DNA from: Shewanella corallii
GTDB taxonomy: Bacteria > Pseudomonadota > Gammaproteobacteria > Enterobacterales > Shewanellaceae
Direction: 5' to 3'
DNA: 64,000 nt
Assembly: GCF_023349125.1 (NCBI RefSeq)
Contig: NZ_JAKIKT010000004.1
Coordinates: 296,786-360,785, forward strand
The notes below the pieces were generated by a model. That model was not told where the DNA came from, did not search any database, and saw only the letters and a list, made by a program, of their open reading frames with translations. This document shows positions 36,912 to 45,392 of this stretch, one piece after another. Position 1 is the stretch's first letter, and every line of letters begins with the position of its first letter. The position numbers and the translations under genes were made by a program.

Positions 36912-39900
36912 TCAATTAGCGACATCAGATGCCGGCGGAAAGCTGTGTTGCCTTAAATAGGCGTCCATTTCAGGCACCGGCATAGGTTTGGCGTAGTAGT
37001 AGCCTTGAATGGTGTAACAGCCACGGATAAAGGCCTGCTCAAGCTGCTCTTCGGTTTCCACCCCTTCGGCCACCACATCCAGTTTCAGGTTGCGGGCCAG
37101 TTCCACAATACTGGAGACAATCGCCTGATCGGAAACATGTTCCACAATGTCGATAAAGAAAGTCCGGTCAATCTTGAGGCTGTTTACGCTGAAATGACGC
37201 AGATAAGCCAATGATGAATAGCCGGTACCAAAATCATCAATAGCCACCTTAACCCCGAGCTCTGCCAGCTTTCTCAGGTGTTCCTGAGCCACACTCACCT
37301 CTTTCATCAACACACCTTCGGTGATCTCGAGCTCCAGGTTTTCCGGTTTCATGCCCGTTTCCAACAAAATACGATGCACGCCCGAGACAAAATCCCGTGA
37401 ACGGAAATGTACTGCGGAGATATTGACCGCCACATAGAAATCATCGGGCGCTATCTGGCACCATTTGCGTCCCTGGGTACAGGCCTCCCTTAATACCCAA
37501 AGATCCAGCTGTTTAACCAGGCCACAGGACTCGGCAATGGCAACAAAAATATCCGGCCGTATATAGCCTTCAGTAGCATGATGCCATCTCAACAGGGCTT
37601 CGATACCCACCAAGCGTTCAGTTCGCTCTCGAATATTAATCTGGGGTTGGAAATAGAGTTCAAAGTCGCCATTTTCCAGCGCTTTACGTAACTCTCCTTC
37701 TAACTTCAGATGATAAAGGGCTTCGGCGTTTCGCTCTGAGGAGTAGTATTGAAAATTACAACGCCCTTCATCCTTGGCATGGTACATCGCCTGATCCGCA
37801 TTCTTGATCAGCGCTTCCGGCTGATTGGCATCATCGGGCCAGACGCTGATCCCAATACTGGCAGACAAGTGGAACTCCCGACCATAGAGTTCAAAAGGCA
37901 TGGTCATTTGTCTGAGAATGGTTTCTGCCAACCTGTTTACATTGTCCAGGTTGTCGGCATCGCGAGCCAGAACTACAAACTCATCGCCGCCAAACCGACA
38001 CAAAGTATGCTCAGTTTCCATGCAGGCATGCAGTCTTGAAGCGGCTTCCACCAACAAAGCATCCCCCATGCCATGACCGTAAGAGTCATTAACATGCTTG
38101 AACCTGTCCAGATCCATAAACAGCAGTGCCAGCTTCTCGTCGTTTTTACCCGCCTGGAGTATGGCCTTCATCAGTCTGGCACCGAACAAAGTTCGATTGG
38201 GAAGTCCTGTCAGCATATCGTAATTGGCCAACCGCCTCAGGTCAGCCTCACTGCGTTTACGCTCCCGGATATCTGAGAACACCATGACATAGTGCATCGC
38301 TTTATTGTTGCCATCACACATGGCTGACGCATTCAACCACACAGGGCAAGACATTTCCGGCAGGGCAAACTCCAACTCACCACTCCAACCGCTCTGAGCG
38401 GTGACCTCCCGGAACAACTCCTCATCCAGATTTGGAATAGTCAGCAGACTCTTGAAAGCTCGTCCTTCAAGCGACTCACCCAGCAGACTGATGGCAGAAC
38501 GATTGGCTACAGAGATATTCTGTTCATGATCCAGAATCAGCACGCCCTCAGCAGTATATTCAAAGGCCCGGGCCAGCAAGCTGGCTTTATTCTGCAGCTC
38601 TCTGATGGCGGTGATATCACTGAATATACCCAATACCTGCTGCAACTTACCCGAGTGATCGAACAGGCTCTTACCCATCACTCTCATCCAGGCGACCTCA
38701 CCTTTGGGGTTCAGATACCTGAACTCAGTCTCAAACTTCTGTAATTCCCCGCTGCGCAGCCCATTACAAAGTTGCTCATACTCCTGCTGATCATCAGGAA
38801 ATAGCCTGACTGACTGGGGACGCAAAACCAACATTTGCGACTCGCCCAGCAATCCTGTTCGATTGCTGAGAAACAGCCTGTCCATATCCGCATGCCATTC
38901 CCACAACTCAGAATCACTGCCTTTAAGCGCCTGCAACAGCTTTTCCTCACCCGCCTGGAGTTCGGCATTCATGGCTTTGACGCGGTTAAGCTGCTGCTGT
39001 CTTATCCAGAACACAAAGGCAAGCAGCGCCAGCACACAGGCAAACACCAGCATCCGAAACCAGGTGGTTTGCCACCATTCAAAGTCGATCGCGAATTGAA
39101 ACAACACAGGCGATTCAGACCAAACACCATCCTGACGTTGCAACACTTCAAGGACATAATCACCGGGATGCAGGTTATTCAGCGTCAGCAGAGTCTGACC
39201 ATTCAAGGGCAGATAACCGGGCTCATTTCGTCCCCGCCTTTCCAGCAGCCGATACTGCAAATCCGGCGGCTCAACGTGCCAAAAACTGGCAGCGGACAAC
39301 TGAATACTGATCACTTCAGTTCCGGCTGCCAGCTTCACAGACTCACCGGGTAAGATATCCAGATGCTCAGCATCTGTGTCCATCACCTGAATAGCTTCGA
39401 TGAATAACCTGTCGCTGCGCGGTTGTGCCTGCATCACCCCAACATCCAGCAACAGCACACCATCGGTTGTGCCAACATAAAGTTTGTCGTTCTGATATAA
39501 CTCAAAGGCTCCCTGATTGAATTCAGACACAGGCAAGCCGGAACGCCGACTATGAACCATAAAACTATCTGAACCTTTGCGTTGGGTAATCAAAGAACTT
39601 GTACAGCCGATAAAATTGTAATTCTGGGTCTGTCCCATAAAAAACACTGTTGTGCAGGGTACCTGAGATTTAAGCGAGTTCACCCGCTCACCATCAAATT
39701 CAAATACGCCGTGTTCAGCGCTTCCCAACCAAAACTTCCCGGTGCTCAGCTCCAGCATATTCATCAGCTCTATATGACTGTCTTCAACCTTGGTCAGGGA
39801 TGCCAGAGAGGTAAAGCCTGTCAGATTTCGGTCAAAGTAGCCAAACACCTGATTACCCCCTATCCACAGGCGCCCCTGGCTGTCACGCTTAACAAAATTG

Positions 39901-41354
39901 ATATTTCCTGCATCACCCGGAGGGCCATACTTACCCCATTCCACAGGTAATATCCTGCGCTCGCCCGGGTGCCAGTAATACAAACCTTTGTAACCCGCCA
40001 GCCAAACCCGCCCCTGCCTCACAGGATCGCTATACAACACAGTCGCCCAATCGATCTCTTCAGGGGGAATGTGACCGCTCCAGGCGGCTAATGTTTGAGA
40101 TTCGAGTGAATTACCGTTGACCCGATACAGGCCATTGGTAGTCAGTGTCAGCAGGTTGTTCTGATCCAGCCAGGCAATGTCATAAACCTGATCGTCACGG
40201 GACAATCCTTCAAGCGACACTGACTCAAAGCTGGCGTTCTCTCTGTTTATGTAGTGCAGTCCCCCCTCAGCAGCCAGCCAGAGGTGGTTATTATCTGAAA
40301 TCATTGACCAGCTGACATTCAATGGAATCTGATAAGTATCATGGCTACTGATGCTATCGAGCACATAGTCCGGATCAGGAGCCAACAGCACCACTCCCTT
40401 ACCGTTACCACCGGCCCATATCAGGCCAGAAGGATCACGGGTGACTGTATATACGGTACTGATATCTGCCTGATTGAATATCAGGTCAGCGTAATAAGTC
40501 TTGAGCTCTTCGCCCTGTTTCCAGGCCAACAAACCATCGCTGGTCGCAAACCAGAATGTGCCTTCATTATCCTGAGTCAGCGAATACAGGCTTTGTGGTA
40601 CCCCTGGCTCGAAATTCAGCTCCAGCGTTGGCAGTTTGAGGCTTGCAAGGCCATCAGAAGTCGCAGCCCAAAGTGTGCCATCATCTGCCTGATACAAACT
40701 CCGAAGCCTGATGCTGTCCGACTCCCACAGCTTTCTTTCCAACTCGCCATCGTCGTTTACCAGCAGCAGATTGTGTTTTCCCACCAGTATCCATGCACCC
40801 CGAAAGGCCTGAATATTCAGCCAGAACTCATCCTCGACAGGCGCCTTGAACATAAACTCCATGGTCATTGCCGCTGGATCAAATCGCCACAACTCGCCCT
40901 CTTCCGTCATGACTCTGTAGCTGCCATCAGCTGCCAGCTTCATATCGGTGATCAGCGCAGTACCAAAAGAAGGGAAAAGGTCTGAGCCCAGCGCTTTCAT
41001 CCTGTTATCCCTGACGTCGAACAGCAGCGTTCCCTCTTCTGTCGTCGCGAATATCATGGATGAAGTGACAGGAAAAACCCGCCAGAATGGCCTGCCACTG
41101 AAGGTTTGAGGAGACACAGATTGACCGCCGACGTCCACACGTCTGGCCCGGGACTGAGTGACCCGGTACAAACCATATTCAGATGCAATCCAGGCAAATC
41201 CCTGATCATCAAAGTTGATATGCTGAACAGCACCATTGAACATCAGGCCATCTCTGGCACTGATAACTCTATGAATATTAGTGTGAGCCCATGCCTGATT
41301 GATGCCGGGCAATGTCAGCATCAACAGCAGGAGGGACAGTTTCAAAAAATGCAT
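36912..41354 (-). CDS. Propeller-Y_Y_Y-PAS-PAS-GGDEF-EAL sensor protein
   Basis: 1480 residues. Signal peptide (MHFLKLSLLLLMLTLPGINQAWA), two-component-regulator propeller repeats (about 30-640, WIASEYGLYRV-type blades), a Y_Y_Y domain (about 650-755), a membrane helix (about 768-790), two PAS domains (about 805-1040), GGDEF (about 1045-1215, motif near 1123) and EAL (about 1225-1470, motif near 1251). GGDEF, EAL (GIEALLRW), DDFGTGYSS and ELEITEG motifs are intact. No RXXD inhibition site lies five residues before GGDEF. It is likely a periplasm-sensing c-di-GMP enzyme whose net direction is not predictable. Confidence 0.93.
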   Translation of the reverse strand: MHFLKLSLLLLMLTLPGINQAWAHTNIHRVISARDGLMFNGAVQHINFDDQGFAWIASEYGLYRVTQSRARRVDVGGQSVSPQTFSGRPFWRVFPVTSSMIFATTEEGTLLFDVRDNRMKALGSDLFPSFGTALITDMKLAADGSYRVMTEEGELWRFDPAAMTMEFMFKAPVEDEFWLNIQAFRGAWILVGKHNLLLVNDDGELERKLWESDSIRLRSLYQADDGTLWAATSDGLASLKLPTLELNFEPGVPQSLYSLTQDNEGTFWFATSDGLLAWKQGEELKTYYADLIFNQADISTVYTVTRDPSGLIWAGGNGKGVVLLAPDPDYVLDSISSHDTYQIPLNVSWSMISDNNHLWLAAEGGLHYINRENASFESVSLEGLSRDDQVYDIAWLDQNNLLTLTTNGLYRVNGNSLESQTLAAWSGHIPPEEIDWATVLYSDPVRQGRVWLAGYKGLYYWHPGERRILPVEWGKYGPPGDAGNINFVKRDSQGRLWIGGNQVFGYFDRNLTGFTSLASLTKVEDSHIELMNMLELSTGKFWLGSAEHGVFEFDGERVNSLKSQVPCTTVFFMGQTQNYNFIGCTSSLITQRKGSDSFMVHSRRSGLPVSEFNQGAFELYQNDKLYVGTTDGVLLLDVGVMQAQPRSDRLFIEAIQVMDTDAEHLDILPGESVKLAAGTEVISIQLSAASFWHVEPPDLQYRLLERRGRNEPGYLPLNGQTLLTLNNLHPGDYVLEVLQRQDGVWSESPVLFQFAIDFEWWQTTWFRMLVFACVLALLAFVFWIRQQQLNRVKAMNAELQAGEEKLLQALKGSDSELWEWHADMDRLFLSNRTGLLGESQMLVLRPQSVRLFPDDQQEYEQLCNGLRSGELQKFETEFRYLNPKGEVAWMRVMGKSLFDHSGKLQQVLGIFSDITAIRELQNKASLLARAFEYTAEGVLILDHEQNISVANRSAISLLGESLEGRAFKSLLTIPNLDEELFREVTAQSGWSGELEFALPEMSCPVWLNASAMCDGNNKAMHYVMVFSDIRERKRSEADLRRLANYDMLTGLPNRTLFGARLMKAILQAGKNDEKLALLFMDLDRFKHVNDSYGHGMGDALLVEAASRLHACMETEHTLCRFGGDEFVVLARDADNLDNVNRLAETILRQMTMPFELYGREFHLSASIGISVWPDDANQPEALIKNADQAMYHAKDEGRCNFQYYSSERNAEALYHLKLEGELRKALENGDFELYFQPQINIRERTERLVGIEALLRWHHATEGYIRPDIFVAIAESCGLVKQLDLWVLREACTQGRKWCQIAPDDFYVAVNISAVHFRSRDFVSGVHRILLETGMKPENLELEITEGVLMKEVSVAQEHLRKLAELGVKVAIDDFGTGYSSLAYLRHFSVNSLKIDRTFFIDIVEHVSDQAIVSSIVELARNLKLDVVAEGVETEEQLEQAFIRGCYTIQGYYYAKPMPVPEMDAYLRQHSFPPASDVAN

Positions 41355-41552
41355 GCCGTGTGATAGTTCTCGCCGATTAATCCTTCCCTGAGCGAAGACG
41401 AAATAATGTGTAAAACAGCGCCTGCCAGCCTAAATCCCAATATCCGGGATGCACTCAACATACTGTTCGCATTTATCCTTCGCAAGTATGTTTACCCAGA
41501 GTTTTCAAGGGGGAATAGACTTAACAATAGATGATAAACTTGCGTTTTTCCG

Positions 41553-41583
41553 AAAAAAAAGGCGCTCATATGAGCGCCTTTTA
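41553..41583 (-). terminator. Terminator of lpdA
   Basis: AAAAGGCGCTCATATGAGCGCCTTTT palindrome; read leftward it is followed by T8. Confidence 0.85.
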
Positions 41584-41601
41584 AATAATCAATTCAGAAG
41601 A

Positions 41602-43032
41602 TTACTTCTTCTTTTTAGCCTTTGGATTAGGCAGGTCAGTAATTGAACCTTCATAGATTTCCGCAGCCAGACCCACAGACTCGTGCAGAGTTGGGTGAGC
41701 GTGGATAGTCAGTGCGATATCTTCGGCATCACAACCCATTTCGATAGCCAGACCGATTTCACCCAGCAGCTCGCCACCATTGGTACCAACAATGGCACCA
41801 CCAATGATGCGGTGGCTGTCTTTATCGAAGATCAGCTTGGTCATACCGTCAGCCGCATCAGACGCAATTGCTCGACCACTGGCTGCCCATGGGAAGGTAG
41901 CTGTCTCGTAAGCGATGCCCTGCTCTTTAGCTTCTTTCTCGGTCAGACCAACCCAGGCTACTTCTGGATCTGTGTAAGCGATAGATGGGATCACCTTAGG
42001 ATCGAAGAAGTGCTTCTGACCGGCAATCACTTCAGCAGCAACGTGACCTTCATGCACACCTTTGTGTGCCAGCATTGGTTGACCCACGATATCACCGATA
42101 GCATGGATGTGAGCAACGTTGGTACGCAGCTGCTTGTCCACATTGATAAAGCCACGCTCATCAACGTTTACACCAGCTTTTTCGGCATCGATCAGCTTAC
42201 CGTTTGGTGTACGACCAATGGCCACCAGCACAGCGTCATAGCGAACAGGCTCAGCCGGAGCTTTCTTGCCTTCCATAGACACATAAATGCCGTCTTCTTT
42301 GGCTTCAACCGCAGTCACCTTGGTTTCCAGCATCAGATTGAACTTCTTGCTGATCTTCTTGGTGAAGGTTTTAACCACATCTTTGTCAGCGGCAGGGATA
42401 ACCTGGTCCAGCATTTCAACCACGTCAATTTGTGTACCCAGCGCATGGTATACGGTACCCATTTCCAGACCGATAATACCGCCGCCCATCACCAGCAGTT
42501 TGCCAGGCACTTCTTTCAGCTCCAGCGCATCGGTGGAGTCCCAGATACGCGGATCTTCGTGGGGAATAAATGGCAGTTGAATCGGACGTGAGCCCGCAGC
42601 AATGATGGCGTTGTCGAAGTTAACCTTGGTCACAGTGCCATCTTCAGCAGTCACATCAATGCTGTTGGCGCTGGAGAATTTACCCAGACCGTTAACCACT
42701 TTCACTTTACGCATCTTGGCCATGCCGCCCAAACCACCAGTCAGTTGACCAACGACTTTTTCTTTGTAGGCACGCAGCTTGTCCAGATCGATCTGAGGTT
42801 CGCCAAAAGTCACACCGTGTTCGGCCATGACTTGGGCTTCTTCAATCACTTTGGCAACGTGCAGCATGGCCTTTGATGGGATACACCCCACATTCAAACA
42901 CACACCACCCAGGGTGTTGTAACGCTCAACGATCACAGTCTCCAGACCGAGATCCGCTGCGCGGAATGCTGCAGAATAGCCAGCAGGACCGGCACCTAAT
43001 ACCACTACCTGAGTTTTGATTTCGTTACTCAT
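41602..43032 (-). CDS. lpdA: Dihydrolipoyl dehydrogenase (E3)
   Basis: 476 residues. It reoxidises dihydrolipoamide of the pyruvate and 2-oxoglutarate dehydrogenase complexes using FAD and NAD. FAD loop VLGAGPAGYSAAFRAADLG (residues 10-28), redox disulfide in GGVCLNVGCIPSKAML, NAD loop VMGGGIIGLEMG, and the catalytic His-Glu in HAHPTLHES. It ends with a Lys-rich tail. The gene follows aceF on the same strand but after a 440-base gap with its own terminator and likely promoter, so it may be expressed independently for both dehydrogenases. Confidence 0.96.
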   Translation of the reverse strand: MSNEIKTQVVVLGAGPAGYSAAFRAADLGLETVIVERYNTLGGVCLNVGCIPSKAMLHVAKVIEEAQVMAEHGVTFGEPQIDLDKLRAYKEKVVGQLTGGLGGMAKMRKVKVVNGLGKFSSANSIDVTAEDGTVTKVNFDNAIIAAGSRPIQLPFIPHEDPRIWDSTDALELKEVPGKLLVMGGGIIGLEMGTVYHALGTQIDVVEMLDQVIPAADKDVVKTFTKKISKKFNLMLETKVTAVEAKEDGIYVSMEGKKAPAEPVRYDAVLVAIGRTPNGKLIDAEKAGVNVDERGFINVDKQLRTNVAHIHAIGDIVGQPMLAHKGVHEGHVAAEVIAGQKHFFDPKVIPSIAYTDPEVAWVGLTEKEAKEQGIAYETATFPWAASGRAIASDAADGMTKLIFDKDSHRIIGGAIVGTNGGELLGEIGLAIEMGCDAEDIALTIHAHPTLHESVGLAAEIYEGSITDLPNPKAKKKK

Positions 43033-43113
43033 GATTTCCTCTAATCTTTGTTCATTCCGTTGGGCTGGGAACCTTAACCAACTGCCTGATTTGCCTGCTT
43101 GTAAGGTGCCCGC

Positions 43114-43142
43114 ATTTTAACCCGTGTTTGATGCCGATCACA
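43114..43142 (-). promoter_or_regulatory. Candidate lpdA promoter with CRP-like site
   Basis: CRP-like TTTGA-TGCCGA-TCACA (43127-43142) adjoins a leftward -10 TAAAAT (43114-43119), about 80 bases before lpdA. The CRP site is too close to -10 for normal activation and may repress; this is sequence inference only. Confidence 0.35.
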
Positions 43143-43180
43143 ATCGCTGTTCAGATACTTAGGCACCAATCACTGTAAAC

Positions 43181-43204
43181 AAAAGGCTGCCCTCTCAGGC
43201 AGCC
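43181..43204 (-). terminator. Terminator after aceF
   Basis: GGCTGCC-CTCTCA-GGCAGCC followed leftward by TTTTGTTT; separates aceEF from lpdA, so readthrough would be required for a single transcript. Confidence 0.7.
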
Positions 43205-43349
43205 AGTGGAAGGTATGAACAGGTCCTCGCGGCACTCTGGCTTATGGAGCGATTGCAGTTCAAGGCATTCAATTGTAGGCATGCTTTCCGCCTGCCAAAG
43301 TTGAATAACGCTGAAATGCTGTTGCTCCGAAAGCCCCTCTGGGCGTTTC

Positions 43350-43430
43350 TTACAGACTCATATCCTGCGTTGTCACTTTTGAGAAGGGCTACCATTCACT
43401 TCAAGTGACACCTTGTTTATGAGTCTGTAA
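43350..43430. other. Large nested inverted repeat in the aceF-lpdA gap
   Basis: Outer arms TTACAGACTCATA (43350-43362) and TATGAGTCTGTAA (43418-43430); inner arms TGTCACTT (43371-43378) and AAGTGACA (43403-43410). A competing pair, CTGCGTT (43365-43371) with AACGCAG (43434-43440), suggests alternative folds. Confidence 0.6.
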
Positions 43431-43472
43431 GCTAACGCAGAGCACGCACAGGGCCTATTCACACCTTCCCGG

Positions 43473-45380
43473 TTACAGAATGAGCTTGCGAATGTCTGAC
43501 AGTACGCCACTCAAGTAGGTGACAAACTTGGCACCTTCTGCACCATCGATCACACGGTGATCATAGGACAGAGACAGAGGCAACATCAGACGAGGTTCAA
43601 ACTCTTTGCCATTCCACTTAGGCTTCATGTCTGACTTGGATACACCAAGGATAGCAACTTCCGGCGCATTCACAATTGGCGTAAAGGAAGTACCACCCAG
43701 TCCACCCAGGCTAGAGATAGTGAAACAACCACCCTGCATATCAGCAGCAGTCAGCTTACCGGCACGGGCTTTTTTGGAGATTTCCATCAGCTCCAGTGAC
43801 AGCTCGTGGATGCCTTTCTTGTTCACATCGCGAACCACAGGAACCACCAGACCATTTGGCGTATCAACTGCAATACCAATGTTCACATACTTCTTCAGTA
43901 CCAGGCTTTCACCATCTTCAGACAGAGAAGCATTGAAATTAGGGAAGGCTTCCAGACCTTTGGCAACAGCTTTCATGATGAACACCAGAGGGGTGATCTT
44001 CATGCCGGTGTCTTTCTTGGCTTCAGCCGCGTTTTCAGACTTGCGGAATGCTTCCAGTTCAGTGATATCCGCTTCATCAAACTGAGTGACATGAGGGATC
44101 ATCACCCAGTTACGATGCAGGTTGGCACCACTGATCTTCTTGATGCGTGACAGCGGCTGAACTTCAGTTTCACCAAACTTGCTGAAGTCTACTTTTGGCC
44201 ATGGCAGCAGACCCAGACCAGCACCGTCGTTGCCAGAAGCTGATGCAGCACCTGACTCAAGACGGTTCAGCGCTTCTTTAATGTAGGTCTGAACGTCTTC
44301 TTTCACCACGCGGCCTTTACGACCAGAACCTTTTACCTTGGCCAGATTAACACCGAATTCACGGGCCAGGCGGCGGATAACAGGTGATGCGTGAGCATAC
44401 TCATTGTTGGCTACAAAGCCATCTTCAGCCTTGGCAGCGCTTGCGGTCTGAGGCGCTGCTGCCTGAGGGGCAGGAGCAGAAGCCGCCGCAGCAGGTGCAC
44501 TGGCAGCAACCGGAGCCGCAGCAGGCACTGCAGAAGCAGTTTCACTTCCTGCCACAACGAAAGTCATGATCAGCGAACCGGTAGAGACCTTGTCACCAGC
44601 AGCCACTTTGATCTCTTTAACAGTGCCGGCAAATGGCGCAGGCACTTCCATGGAGGCCTTATCGCCTTCCACAGTGATCAGTGATTGTTCAGCTTCGATG
44701 CTGTCGCCAACGGCAACCATCACATCTGTCACCTCAACTTCGTCACCGCCAATATCAGGTACGTGAACTTCCTGCATCTGAGAAGCTGCTGGTGCTGCAG
44801 TAGGAGCCACTGATGCAGCTGCCGGAGCGGAACCAGCAACAGCAGTGCCTGCCACTTCAAATACCATAATCAGTGAGCCAGTGGAGACTTTGTCACCCAG
44901 GTTCACCTTGATCTCTTTCAACACGCCGGAGAAAGGAGCTGGAACTTCCATGGAAGCCTTATCGCCTTCCACAGTGATCAGAGGCTGTTCTTCAGAGATG
45001 CTGTCACCAACGGCAACCAGCACTTCAGTCACTTCCACTTCGTCACCACCGATATCAGGAACATTTACTTCCTTCAGTTCGGCGGCAGCCACAGGACGGT
45101 CCGACGTCTCGGCGGACGCTGTTGGTGCTTCGGCCGGAGCTGCAGCACCTTCGGTTTCGAACACCATGATCAGAGAGCCAGTAGCAACCTTGTCGCCCAC
45201 ATTGATTTTGAGCTCTTTGACGATACCAGCCTGAGCGGCAGGTACGTCCATAGAGGCTTTGTCACCCTCAACAGTGATCAGGGACTGCTCTTCTTCAACC
45301 TTGTCACCGACACTGACGAGGATCTCTGTGACTTCAACCTCATCACCGCCGATATCCGGTACAAAAATTTCGATAGCCAT
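43473..45380 (-). CDS. aceF: Pyruvate dehydrogenase E2, dihydrolipoyl acetyltransferase
   Basis: 635 residues with three N-terminal lipoyl domains (about 1-80, 105-185, 205-285), each with lipoylated Lys in TVEGDKAS, linked by Ala/Pro-rich hinges. Then the E3-binding domain (about 330-370, [21 protein letters not shown]) and the catalytic core with the HRVIDG motif ([12 protein letters not shown]). It transfers acetyl to CoA. Three lipoyl domains match E. coli. It sits 12 bases after aceE on the same strand. Confidence 0.97.
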   Translation of the reverse strand: MAIEIFVPDIGGDEVEVTEILVSVGDKVEEEQSLITVEGDKASMDVPAAQAGIVKELKINVGDKVATGSLIMVFETEGAAAPAEAPTASAETSDRPVAAAELKEVNVPDIGGDEVEVTEVLVAVGDSISEEQPLITVEGDKASMEVPAPFSGVLKEIKVNLGDKVSTGSLIMVFEVAGTAVAGSAPAAASVAPTAAPAASQMQEVHVPDIGGDEVEVTDVMVAVGDSIEAEQSLITVEGDKASMEVPAPFAGTVKEIKVAAGDKVSTGSLIMTFVVAGSETASAVPAAAPVAASAPAAAASAPAPQAAAPQTASAAKAEDGFVANNEYAHASPVIRRLAREFGVNLAKVKGSGRKGRVVKEDVQTYIKEALNRLESGAASASGNDGAGLGLLPWPKVDFSKFGETEVQPLSRIKKISGANLHRNWVMIPHVTQFDEADITELEAFRKSENAAEAKKDTGMKITPLVFIMKAVAKGLEAFPNFNASLSEDGESLVLKKYVNIGIAVDTPNGLVVPVVRDVNKKGIHELSLELMEISKKARAGKLTAADMQGGCFTISSLGGLGGTSFTPIVNAPEVAILGVSKSDMKPKWNGKEFEPRLMLPLSLSYDHRVIDGAEGAKFVTYLSGVLSDIRKLIL

Positions 45381-45392
45381 GAAATATGCCTC

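Noticed and set aside
43195..43395. Leftward ORF in the aceF-lpdA gap
   Set aside because: It overlaps a terminator and a large inverted repeat and has no family resemblance.
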